NCBI GenBank assembly: GCA_014656495.1
Contig: BNCN01000002.1
Location: 698,939 to 762,938, forward strand
Length of the DNA: 64,000 nucleotides
Origin: Comamonas sp. KCTC 72670
GTDB lineage: Bacteria > Myxococcota > Myxococcia > Myxococcales > Myxococcaceae
Direction: 5' to 3'
Notes under the pieces: model-generated
Databases searched by the model: none
What the model saw: only the letters and a program-made list of their open reading frames with translations
Told to the model about the DNA's origin: nothing
Shown here: piece by piece, positions 42,586 through 50,261 of the stretch
Position numbering within the stretch: position 1 is the stretch's first letter
Layout of the letters: each line of letters starts with the position of its first letter
Program-made: the position numbers and the translations under genes

Positions 42586-43668
42586 CTAGACGACGACGAA
42601 GTGGAAGCGGGCGCCGAACGAGCGGACCTCGGACTCGGCGACGTCCTTGGGGTCCATGGCGGACACGAGGTCCGCCCGGCTCAGCGACAAGCGCCGGCTT
42701 CGGTTGGCCTCCAGCAGCGCGGCGTCGAAGGCCTCCCGGTCGCTCCACTCGGGCTGGAGGGCCTTCCACACATGCGAGATGAAGACCTTGTTCATGCCGA
42801 AGCGCCCCGTGGGCAGGGCCCGGGCCACCGTGAGCACCTGCTCGGCGAACGACGCCTCGGCGGCGTGGGACGTCGACGCTGTCTCGGCGGGCTCGGACAC
42901 GGCGTCCGGAACCGTGGGCGTGATGGTGACGACAGGCGTCGTTCGCGCGGTGATTGCGGGGGCTGGCGTTGCCGCTGGCTCCCGGGTGCCCTTGTCGGGG
43001 GCGTCAGCTGGCTCGCTGGCTCCTGCCTCGGCGTCCTCGGAGAGGGCCCACTGGCGTTGCAGGGACAGCCGCAAGGCCTCCGCGTCCGCACGGGTGGCGC
43101 CGGCCGCGCGGGCCGCGAGCTGCTCCAGGGCCTGTGCCGGAGCCTTCGTGTCCGTATCCAGCAGCTTGCCGAGCAGGTGTGCCTGCACGGCGCTCAGCGT
43201 GAAGGGACGGTCCGTCTCCACACCCAGCTGGCGCCACAGCAGGCGGTCTCGCGTCTGCGCCAGGGTGAGGCCTTCCTCGGCGTCCAGCGCATGGGCCCGT
43301 TGTAGCGCGGCGGCCCGCACCCCGTCCGCATCCTTCATGCGGCCCAGCACGGCCTTCGTGGGCGGAAGGCCCAGGCTGTACGCCACCAGATAGGTGGCCT
43401 TCAGCTTCCTCCACGTGAGTTCGCGCGGCGGCTGCTCGAGCTTGAGGAACCGCAGCACCTGCGTCCGTCCGGCGGGCGTCAGCTCCAGGGCGCTGCGAGC
43501 GCGGGGCGCGGCCTGGCCCTTCTCCAGCAGCGCCGCCAGCAGCGATTCGAACCGAGCCTTCCATTCCGCGCGGCTGAGCTGGTGCTCCACGAAGGGCCGG
43601 AGCGCGGCCTCCAATTCCTTGCGCGTGCCGCGGCGCTCGGAGCGGGTCATCAGCCATGCCAGGGCCAT
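42586..43668 (-). CDS. Unassigned protein with conserved short C-terminal domain
   Basis: About 360 residues. The N-terminal 170 residues are helical (RGTRKELEAALRPFVEHQLSRAEWKARFESLLAALLEKGQ), the middle is a long Ala/Pro/Thr/Glu-rich linker (about residues 205-280), and the C-terminal 85 residues are compact: FAEQVLTVARALPTGRFGMNKVFISHVWKAL, then EANRSRRLSLSRADLVSAMDPKDVAESEVRSFGARFHFVVV. The last part looks like a small winged-helix-type module. I do not recognise the family. The ATG at 43668 sits 17 bp after the stop of the nuclease-domain gene, and the stop is 21 bp before the large ATPase start, so it is the middle gene of the operon. Confidence 0.75.
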   Translation of the reverse strand: MALAWLMTRSERRGTRKELEAALRPFVEHQLSRAEWKARFESLLAALLEKGQAAPRARSALELTPAGRTQVLRFLKLEQPPRELTWRKLKATYLVAYSLGLPPTKAVLGRMKDADGVRAAALQRAHALDAEEGLTLAQTRDRLLWRQLGVETDRPFTLSAVQAHLLGKLLDTDTKAPAQALEQLAARAAGATRADAEALRLSLQRQWALSEDAEAGASEPADAPDKGTREPAATPAPAITARTTPVVTITPTVPDAVSEPAETASTSHAAEASFAEQVLTVARALPTGRFGMNKVFISHVWKALQPEWSDREAFDAALLEANRSRRLSLSRADLVSAMDPKDVAESEVRSFGARFHFVVV

Positions 43669-43684
43669 GCCTGAAAGGCGGTGG

Positions 43685-44905
43685 TCAGCGCTTCCCATTC
43701 GGTGTGTCCTTCCCGGTGAGCTCACCCCTGCGGGTGGCAATCAACGTGTCGAGGGTTTCGAGAATCTCTTCCAGCCGGGCCACCACGTCGTCCGCGAGGA
43801 AGCGGACCACCCAGAAGCCCGCGCACTGGAGCGCGACGTCCTTGCGACGGTCCCTGCGGAAGCCGTCGGGGTTGCGGAAATGGAAGTACCCGTCGATCTC
43901 CACCGCCAGCCGCAGCTCGGTGCAGAGCAGGTCCACTTCCAGGGCGCGGGCACCCTTGCCCGGGTTCACCCGGCCATTGAGGACGAAGAGGCCCTTTGTC
44001 CCGGCGTGCTCCTGGAGCCGGGCGTGCAGGAACTCCTCGGCCTTGCTGCGCGCCTGGCCGTCCGCCTCCGCGTAGACGGAGGCCAGGGTCTGGACCGTTG
44101 AGTCGTAGAGCTGGACGACCTGTTCGGAGGCGCCTTCCTGCCGGAGCCGCGCACGCGTGGTGTCCACGGCGGCGCTGGCGGAGCCAGGCAGCGCCACCGC
44201 CACCTGGGGCGCCAGGTCCAGCCGGCCCTCCCGCAGCATCGCGAGGGCGTGGGACTCCTCCCGTCGCAGGTGCTCGGCGAGGGTTTCGGGAGCGAGCACG
44301 CAGCCCGTCGTGAGCGCGGGCGCCGCGGCGCACAGGGCCGCCGCGGTCCGGACCGCCCGGAAGTCCGAGGACCCAGCCCTGACGCGGAGCGCCGGCGTGG
44401 AGCCCTCGGGGACCAGCGCGAGCAGGGCCTGGAGCGCTGGCAGTGGCGCGCGGGCAATGGCCCGTTGAACCACCTCCGGCATCACCCCCGGCACCGGCGC
44501 CGCCGGGGCTTCCAGGAGCGCCTGACACAGCTCCCAGGTGGCCGCATGGGAATGGGGCGGCGTCAGCCCTTCCAGCAGCACCCGGCGCTCATGGGCCGTC
44601 TTGCCCTGGAACCGGGGCACGCGTCCGCGGCCCTCGGGCTGGGCCCGGATGACGAAGGCCTCCGCGTCCTCCACCAGGTCCCTTTCCCGGGCCAACGCCG
44701 AGGCCCAGGCCGTGACGACGCTCCGCACGTCATCACCCTCCACGATGACGACGCTCGTGCCGCGCCGTTGAATCCATTCTGTCCAGACGGTCAGCGCCTG
44801 CTCGGGCGGACCGACGAGCGTGCTCAGTGTCGCAATGCCTTGCGCGCGCCGCTGTGCATGTCGGTCCAATGCGTCGAGAAGCGCCGCATCCAGTGATGGC
44901 TGCAA
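43685..44905 (-). CDS. Protein with C-terminal DUF559/Vsr-like nuclease domain
   Basis: A 406-residue protein. Residues 1-280 have no domain I can name, although RGTSVVIVEGDDVRSVVTAWASALARERDLV resembles a nucleotide-binding strand-helix without a P-loop. Residues about 290-385 match the DUF559/very-short-patch-repair-like PD-(D/E)XK fold: KAEEFLHARLQEH, ALEVDLLCTELRLAVEIDGYFHFRNPDGFRRDRRKDVALQCAGFWVVRF, with candidate acidic residues in EVDLL and VEIDG. It is probably a nuclease subunit. The start is a TTG at 44905 with GGGGGA 8 bases upstream. First gene of the three-gene operon; the next gene starts 17 bp after its stop. Confidence 0.78.
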   Translation of the reverse strand: MQPSLDAALLDALDRHAQRRAQGIATLSTLVGPPEQALTVWTEWIQRRGTSVVIVEGDDVRSVVTAWASALARERDLVEDAEAFVIRAQPEGRGRVPRFQGKTAHERRVLLEGLTPPHSHAATWELCQALLEAPAAPVPGVMPEVVQRAIARAPLPALQALLALVPEGSTPALRVRAGSSDFRAVRTAAALCAAAPALTTGCVLAPETLAEHLRREESHALAMLREGRLDLAPQVAVALPGSASAAVDTTRARLRQEGASEQVVQLYDSTVQTLASVYAEADGQARSKAEEFLHARLQEHAGTKGLFVLNGRVNPGKGARALEVDLLCTELRLAVEIDGYFHFRNPDGFRRDRRKDVALQCAGFWVVRFLADDVVARLEEILETLDTLIATRRGELTGKDTPNGKR

Positions 44906-45105
44906 GCAATTTCCCCCAAGGTCGCGTGGTGTTGGCCCTGCGCGATGGGTTGGAAGCCTGCGCTCCTCGTGGACCTCAATGCAACCCCCGGAGGAGGTAT
45001 GGACAGATGCAATTCATTGTGCTGGGGCGGCTCGCCGAGTCAGTCATTACTTCGCGAGGTCTTCCAAGCCCCAGTCATGACAACACCAGACACTGTCACG
45101 AAGAC

Positions 45106-46689
45106 TCACGGGTCCTCGACACCCAGGGCCGTGCGCAGCTCTGGCAGCCGCGCGAGTGGCACCGCGCCGAAGACGAAGCGGTCCGGCCTCACCACGGCGA
45201 TGTCCGCGCCATGCCGCCGGAACCACTCCGACAGCCTCCCGGTGTGGTCCTCCACGCCGTCCGCGTCCCGGACGGGAACGCCCGCGGAGTGCACGGTGAG
45301 GGCCCGGCCGCCCAGCGCGTCCGCCAGCTCCCGCCCCACCTCGCTGCCCATGCGGCAGCCTCGGCTCAGCACCGCGAAGCCCGGACCCAGACTGTCATCC
45401 AGGAGGTGCTCCTGGCCGGACGCGGAGCGGACGCGGGGCTGCGGCAGATAGCTTCCCTCGGCGGCCTTCCGGCCCGAGCGGCGGCCTCCCAGCACCCAGC
45501 CCTCCTCGATGGAGGGCTCCGGCTTGAGCGGGAAGCCCTCCACGAAGCGGCGCGCGGAAGGGATCGCCTGGAGTCCCCTCAGCAGCGTGTCGCGCACCCA
45601 GGCCATGGGTCTGCTGCGCGCGTTGAACACGGAGCCCAGCCGCGCCGTGGCGTCGAGCAGCGCGTGGACATGGGGTCGGCGCTCGACGGTGTACGTGTCC
45701 AGCAGGGCCTCCGGCGCGCGCCCCTGGAGCACCCACGCCACCTTCCACGCGAGGTTCGCCGCGTCGCGCAGGCCCGAGACCAGGCCCTGGCCCAGGAAGG
45801 GAGGCATCAGGTGGGCCGCGTCTCCGGCGAGGAAGGTGCGGCCCACCCGCCAGTGCCGCGCCACCACGGAGCGGACGTTGTAGAGCTGCGCGCGCTCCAC
45901 CTTCACCCGGTCCGGATTCACATACGGGCCCATCAGGCGGCGGATGGTGCCCGGCTGCATCATCTCCTCGCCCGTCTCGCCGGCGCGCAGGCGGAACTCC
46001 CAGCGGAACTGGTCCACGGGCCCGCGTCCGAGGAAGGCGGGCCGCTCCGGGTCACAGACGACGTGGCACTCGGCGGGGGCGTCCTCCTCGGCCACGGTGC
46101 CGGAGATGGCAATCCAGGGCTCCTGCGCGCCCTGCTCCTCCAGGGGGACGCCCAGCTGCGCGCGGACGGTGCTCCGCCCGCCGTCGCACGCCACCAGGTA
46201 CCGGCCGTGCACCGTGTGCCGCGCGCCCGTGGTGGGCTCGCGGTAGCGCACGGTGACGCCCGCGCCGTCCTGCTCGAGCGACTCCACGTCGGTGCCGGTG
46301 CGCAGCTCGGCGGCGGGGAAGCGCGAGAGCCCCTCTCGCAGGGCCTGCTCCAGCAGCGGCGGAGAGAAGGACCACATGGGCGTGTAGCCGAAGCCGGAGT
46401 CGGCCTCGCCCAGCCGCACCTGCGCGATGGGCTGGCCCCCCACGCCGGAGAAGGTGACGTGCCGGCCCTGGCGCAGGCCGGGCTTCATCGCGTCGATGAG
46501 GCCCGCCGCCTGGTAGATGCGCAGCGCCTCGTCGTCACAGGAGAAGGCGCGGGGCTGGCCGTGAGGGGCGCGCTCCCGCTCCAGGACGAGCACCCGCACG
46601 CCCTGCAGGCCGAGCAGGTTGGCGGTGAGGATGCCCACCGGCCCCCCGCCCGCGATGACGACATCCACCTCCTCGACGTCCGCTGACAT
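45106..46689 (-). CDS. FAD-dependent aromatic hydroxylase (MhpA/RdmE-like)
   Basis: A 527-residue flavoprotein monooxygenase. The N-terminal Rossmann motif is VIAGGGPVGILTANLLGLQGVRVLVLERE, the second FAD motif is CDGGRSTVRAQLGV, and the GD motif is FLAGDAAHLMPPFLGQGLVSGLRDAANLAWKVAWVL. The overall length and the FRWEFRL region resemble 3-(3-hydroxyphenyl)propionate hydroxylases and polyketide hydroxylases. It uses NAD(P)H and O2 to hydroxylate an aromatic ring; the substrate is unknown. Third gene of a plsC-like/SDR/hydroxylase operon; the gap to the SDR stop is 38 bp. Confidence 0.83.
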   Translation of the reverse strand: MSADVEEVDVVIAGGGPVGILTANLLGLQGVRVLVLERERAPHGQPRAFSCDDEALRIYQAAGLIDAMKPGLRQGRHVTFSGVGGQPIAQVRLGEADSGFGYTPMWSFSPPLLEQALREGLSRFPAAELRTGTDVESLEQDGAGVTVRYREPTTGARHTVHGRYLVACDGGRSTVRAQLGVPLEEQGAQEPWIAISGTVAEEDAPAECHVVCDPERPAFLGRGPVDQFRWEFRLRAGETGEEMMQPGTIRRLMGPYVNPDRVKVERAQLYNVRSVVARHWRVGRTFLAGDAAHLMPPFLGQGLVSGLRDAANLAWKVAWVLQGRAPEALLDTYTVERRPHVHALLDATARLGSVFNARSRPMAWVRDTLLRGLQAIPSARRFVEGFPLKPEPSIEEGWVLGGRRSGRKAAEGSYLPQPRVRSASGQEHLLDDSLGPGFAVLSRGCRMGSEVGRELADALGGRALTVHSAGVPVRDADGVEDHTGRLSEWFRRHGADIAVVRPDRFVFGAVPLARLPELRTALGVEDP

Positions 46690-46727
46690 GGACTTCCCCC
46701 CGGAAGCAGGCCCGCTGGAGGGGGAGT

Positions 46728-47675
46728 CTAACGTTCCTCGCCGCCCGAGGGGAGGATGGGGGCGGATTCCCGGTAGATGCGCAGCGTCTCCGCCACGCTG
46801 TGGCGATATTCGAAGCCCGTGGCGTCCAGGAACCGTCGGTTGTCCACGACGATGGGGAAGCGCAGGTGGTCCAGCGCGCCCACGGACAGGCGGGGGAAGC
46901 CCGCCCGGCCCAGCAGCAGGGCCAGGAGCGGCGCGGGCAGCGGCACCCCGGTGCGGCCCGTCTCCCGGACGATGACGGACAGCGGAATCGGCGGGGGGCC
47001 CGCAAGGTTGAAGATGCCCCGGACCTGCTTCTCCAGCGCGAGTGTCAGCGCGGTGACGACGTCATCCTCCTGGAGGACATGGAACAGCGGGTCATACCCG
47101 AGCACCAGGGGCACGCGCCGGCCCTTGAGGAAGGACGACAGCGTGCCCGTGCCCGGAGCGCCCAGCGTGTAGGGCAGCCGGAGCACCGCCGTCGTCATCT
47201 TGGGCAGCCGCCACAGCGCGGTGGCGGCGTACAGGTCGGCGGCCACCAGGTCCGCCAGCTCGGGGATGGCCTCCAGCGCGCGGGGCGGCTCGTCCTCGGA
47301 GTGGTACAGCGGCGAGTCCGGCGCGGCGCCGTAGAAGGTGTGCCGCCCCACGAAGAGGACCTGCTTCACGCCGTGGGCGGCGCAGTGGTCGAACACCGCC
47401 TTGGTGCCGTCCAGGTTGATGCGCCCGCGCTCCTTGCCCGGCACCGTGAAGGCGGTGACGGTGGCCATGTGCACCACGGCCTCGGGCCGCCAGCGCCGGA
47501 ACACGTCCTCCGCGGCGCGCTTGCGCACATCGCCCCGGTACACCTGGATGCCGGCCTCGCCCGCCTCCGGCCAGGGCCGCGTGTCGATGCCCGCCACCTG
47601 ATGCCCCCGCGCGTGCAGGTGCAGCGCGAGCTGGCGGGCGATGCCTCCGGAGATGCCGGGAATCAGCACCCTCAT
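46728..47675 (-). CDS. Extended SDR/NAD-epimerase-like protein, apparently lacking the active-site Lys
   Basis: A 315-residue extended short-chain dehydrogenase-like protein. The nucleotide-binding loop is VLIPGISGGIARQLALHLHARGH, and VVHMATVTAF follows. Where the Tyr-xxx-Lys pair is expected, the sequence is DLYAATALWRLP, with no Lys three residues after the Tyr. It may therefore bind NAD(P) without oxidoreductase chemistry. It overlaps the acyltransferase stop by 4 bases (ATGA) and precedes the hydroxylase, forming an operon. It might process or recognise a lipid or sterol-like ligand; this is speculative. Confidence 0.75.
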   Translation of the reverse strand: MRVLIPGISGGIARQLALHLHARGHQVAGIDTRPWPEAGEAGIQVYRGDVRKRAAEDVFRRWRPEAVVHMATVTAFTVPGKERGRINLDGTKAVFDHCAAHGVKQVLFVGRHTFYGAAPDSPLYHSEDEPPRALEAIPELADLVAADLYAATALWRLPKMTTAVLRLPYTLGAPGTGTLSSFLKGRRVPLVLGYDPLFHVLQEDDVVTALTLALEKQVRGIFNLAGPPPIPLSVIVRETGRTGVPLPAPLLALLLGRAGFPRLSVGALDHLRFPIVVDNRRFLDATGFEYRHSVAETLRIYRESAPILPSGGEER

Positions 47676-48493
47676 GGCAGCAGCTTCCTTCCGAGCCGGC
47701 GGTCCTGCCGCTGCGCGCGGCCCCGCTCGATGAGGCCCGCGATGCGCTGCTTCACCTTCTCCACATAACCCTCGATGACGTGGTCCTCCTCGTCTCCGGT
47801 GCCGTGGAAGACGAGGGGCTCGCCGTAATGGATGTCCAGTTGCACCGGCATGGGCAGCGGCAGCAGGTACGGCGTCAGCGGCACGTAGGGCACGCCGAGC
47901 AGCTTGCCCAGGGTGTACGCGTTGAACACCGTGGGGACGGCGGAGCCGCCGCCCAGGAAGGCGAAGGGGATGATGGGGGAGCGCGTCTGGAGCGCCAGGC
48001 GGACGAAGCCGGTGCCGAAGTCCACCAGCGAGTAGCGCTCGTTGTAGAGCTTGGCCGTCCCGCGCGCGCCCTCGGGGAAGATCATGAGCAGCCGGTCATC
48101 CTCCAGCAGCCGCCGGGCGTGCTCGGGCAGGCCGATGAACTGGCCGGTGCGGCTGGCCCACAGCGAGGAGACGGGGAAGTTGTGGAGGAAGCGCTCCACC
48201 ATGCCCTGCGCCAGGCGAGGCGGGTCCATCTCCAGCATGGTGGAGGTGAGGACCATGGCGCCGTCCACCGCCACGCCGCCGGAGTGGTTGCCCACCAGCA
48301 TTCCCCTGCCCCGGGGCGGGATGTTCTCCACGCCATAGCAGCGGACCCGGAAGTAGTAGCGGTAGATGGCGCCGAAGACGCGCAGCGCGTGTTTCACATG
48401 GGACTTGGAGATGCCGTACGGGTCGACGCCGAATTCGTTGAACGGCAATTCCAGCCGGTCCACCCGGGCATTCAATGAGTCGTTCAGGGCCAC
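47672..48493 (-). CDS. 1-acyl-glycerol-3-phosphate acyltransferase-like (PlsC) protein
   Basis: About 273 residues. The acyltransferase motif I is VGNHSGGVAVDGAMVL, an HX6D version of the usual HX4D, found in a broad TMEM68-like subgroup. Motif III is MIFPEGARGTAKLYNERYSLVDFGTGFVRLAL. It transfers acyl groups to a glycerolipid or a related alcohol; the physiological acceptor is unknown. The start is probably GTG at 48493, giving VALNDSLNAR; several upstream GTGs are possible. It is divergent from a methyltransferase gene. Confidence 0.82.
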   Translation of the reverse strand: MALNDSLNARVDRLELPFNEFGVDPYGISKSHVKHALRVFGAIYRYYFRVRCYGVENIPPRGRGMLVGNHSGGVAVDGAMVLTSTMLEMDPPRLAQGMVERFLHNFPVSSLWASRTGQFIGLPEHARRLLEDDRLLMIFPEGARGTAKLYNERYSLVDFGTGFVRLALQTRSPIIPFAFLGGGSAVPTVFNAYTLGKLLGVPYVPLTPYLLPLPMPVQLDIHYGEPLVFHGTGDEEDHVIEGYVEKVKQRIAGLIERGRAQRQDRRLGRKLLP

Positions 48494-48608
48494 GGCCTGG
48501 CACCGTAGCACTCCAGCGCGCTCCACCCCTCGGGTTTCCTCACGGGGGCCGTTGGGCTCCCGCCGGGTGTTGGGCCATACTCGCGCGAGCTCCCCCAGCG
48601 CCCTCTTC

Positions 48609-50114
48609 ATGACACTGCCCGAGTCCGCCCCCGCGCCGTCCCCCGCCTTCGTGCAGCAGCTCAACTTCCACGCGCGTGACGCCAGCAACGAGGCGGCGGC
48701 GCTCCAGGCCGCCGTGTCGCTCGGCCTCTTCGAGCACCTGCCCGAGGCAGGCTCGGCCGAGCCGGTCTCGCTGGACGCCCTGGCGAGGGAGGTGGGCGGG
48801 GCCTCACGAGGCGTGCGCGCCGTCGTGGAGCCCCTGGTCGCCCTGGGCTTCATCCACCTGGAGGATGGCCGCGGCTACGCGCTGCCTCCGTCGACCGCCG
48901 CCTTCCTTCGGGATGCCGCCTTCGTCGCCGGGCTGAGGGAGGCGCGGCGCTGGTGGCATGCCCTGGCGCTGTTGCCCCAGGCCGTGCGCGGCGGCGCGGC
49001 GGTGGCGTGGGGCGGCGAGACGTGGGACGTGCTCGGCGCCTACCGCGCGCTGTTCCTGGCGCCGCCTCCGTCGTTCCCGAACGCGGAGGCCCGGGACTTC
49101 CATGACCGGTTCGCGCGCAACCCCGCGCGCACGCTGGCCCTGGTGACGGCCGCGGAGCTGGGCGTGCTGGCGCGGCTCGTCCAGGGGGGCTCGCCGCTGG
49201 AGGGGCTCGCGCGGGAGGTGGGCGCGGTGCCAGAGGCGCTGGAGGTGCTGCTCGGCACCCTGGCGGCGATGGGCATTGCCCAGGCGCGGGACGGCGGCTG
49301 GGGCCTGACGGAGGCGGCGGGGCGCGCGCTGGACGCGCAGAGCCTCCCGTACTTCCAGCGGGCGCTGCCCGCGACCATGGCCTACTGGGAGGCGCTGGGC
49401 CACCTGGACGAGGCGGTGCGCGAGCAGCGCTTCCGGTTGGACCTGCGGGAGCCAGAGACGGCGCGGCGCATCTACCAGGAGAACGCCTCGCGCATCTCCA
49501 GCATCTTCGCCTCGCACCTGCGGCTGAGCCGGCAGGCGGCGGCGTTGGTGCGCAGGATGCGGCCGCTGGCGGAGGCGCGGGTGTTGGACGTGGGCACGGG
49601 CTCGGGCGTGTGGGGCGCGGCCTTCGGACTGGCGGACCCGTCCTCCCACGTCACCTACCTGGACTCGCCGCACGTGCTGGACGCGGTGCGGCCGCATCTG
49701 GCGAAGTTGAAGCTGGAGGCCCGCTCGCACCTGTGGGCCGGGGACTGCCTGTCGGTGGACTACGGCGAGTCCCGCTTCGACGTCATCCTGCTGCCGCAAA
49801 TCATCCCCGCGCTCCCGCCCTCGGAGCTGCCCGGCTTCTTCGGCAGGCTGGCGCGCGCGTTGAAGCCCGGAGGGCTGCTGCTCATCTCCGGCTACCTGCT
49901 GACGGACCGCCGGGATGGCCCGTTGGACGCGCTCTACTTCTCGCTGCGCCGGTACGTGACGAACGAGGGCGACGTCCTGTCGCTCCCGGAGTTCCGCGCG
50001 CTGCTGGCGCCCGTGGGGCTCACCGAGGCGCGCGCCTTCGACATGCCCATCCAGCAGGTCGTCATCGCCCACCGAGGCGACGTCGCGTGGGCTGACGCCG
50101 CCTCCGCGGGGTGA
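48609..50114 (+). CDS. O-methyltransferase-like protein with doubled N-terminal helical region
   Basis: A 501-residue SAM methyltransferase. Residues about 1-180 and 180-280 both look like the winged-helix dimerisation domain of plant-type O-methyltransferases: AVSLGLFEHL...LDALAREVGG and, later, TAAELGVLARLVQ...LEGLAREVGA. The catalytic domain begins near residue 320 with motif I VLDVGTGSGVWGAAFGL and continues to VILLPQIIPALP and LARALKPGGLLLISGYLL. The paralogue at 50262-51797 shares the arrangement. The substrate is unknown; the nearby NRPS makes a secondary-metabolite role plausible but not shown. The ATG at 48609 is chosen over the open upstream frame. Confidence 0.78.
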   Translation: MTLPESAPAPSPAFVQQLNFHARDASNEAAALQAAVSLGLFEHLPEAGSAEPVSLDALAREVGGASRGVRAVVEPLVALGFIHLEDGRGYALPPSTAAFLRDAAFVAGLREARRWWHALALLPQAVRGGAAVAWGGETWDVLGAYRALFLAPPPSFPNAEARDFHDRFARNPARTLALVTAAELGVLARLVQGGSPLEGLAREVGAVPEALEVLLGTLAAMGIAQARDGGWGLTEAAGRALDAQSLPYFQRALPATMAYWEALGHLDEAVREQRFRLDLREPETARRIYQENASRISSIFASHLRLSRQAAALVRRMRPLAEARVLDVGTGSGVWGAAFGLADPSSHVTYLDSPHVLDAVRPHLAKLKLEARSHLWAGDCLSVDYGESRFDVILLPQIIPALPPSELPGFFGRLARALKPGGLLLISGYLLTDRRDGPLDALYFSLRRYVTNEGDVLSLPEFRALLAPVGLTEARAFDMPIQQVVIAHRGDVAWADAASAG

Positions 50115-50219
50115 TTCACGCGGAGGCCGCCGCCATCCAGCAGGTCGTCATCGCCCACCGAGGCGACGTCGCGTGGGCTGACGCCACCTCCGTTAGGTGA
50201 TTCACGCGGAGGTCGCCGC
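50048..50219. repeat. 86-bp tandem duplication at the end of a methyltransferase gene
   Basis: Two direct copies (50048-50133 and 50134-50219), beginning CATCCAGCAGGTCGTCATCG. Copy 1 contains the stop of the upstream methyltransferase; copy 2 repeats its last codons, including a TGA, with only a few differences (GCC/ACC and CGC/GTTA near the end). It looks recent and probably arose by strand slippage or unequal exchange. Confidence 0.85.
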
Positions 50220-50261
50220 GCGGCGCTGGGCCGCGCTGGCTTGGATTCCCGCCCGGGTGGC

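Noticed and set aside
44906..45105. A possible small gene in the gap between the nuclease-domain gene and the hydroxylase
   Set aside because: Short frames here have no ribosome site or recognisable product. I see only ordinary intergenic sequence.
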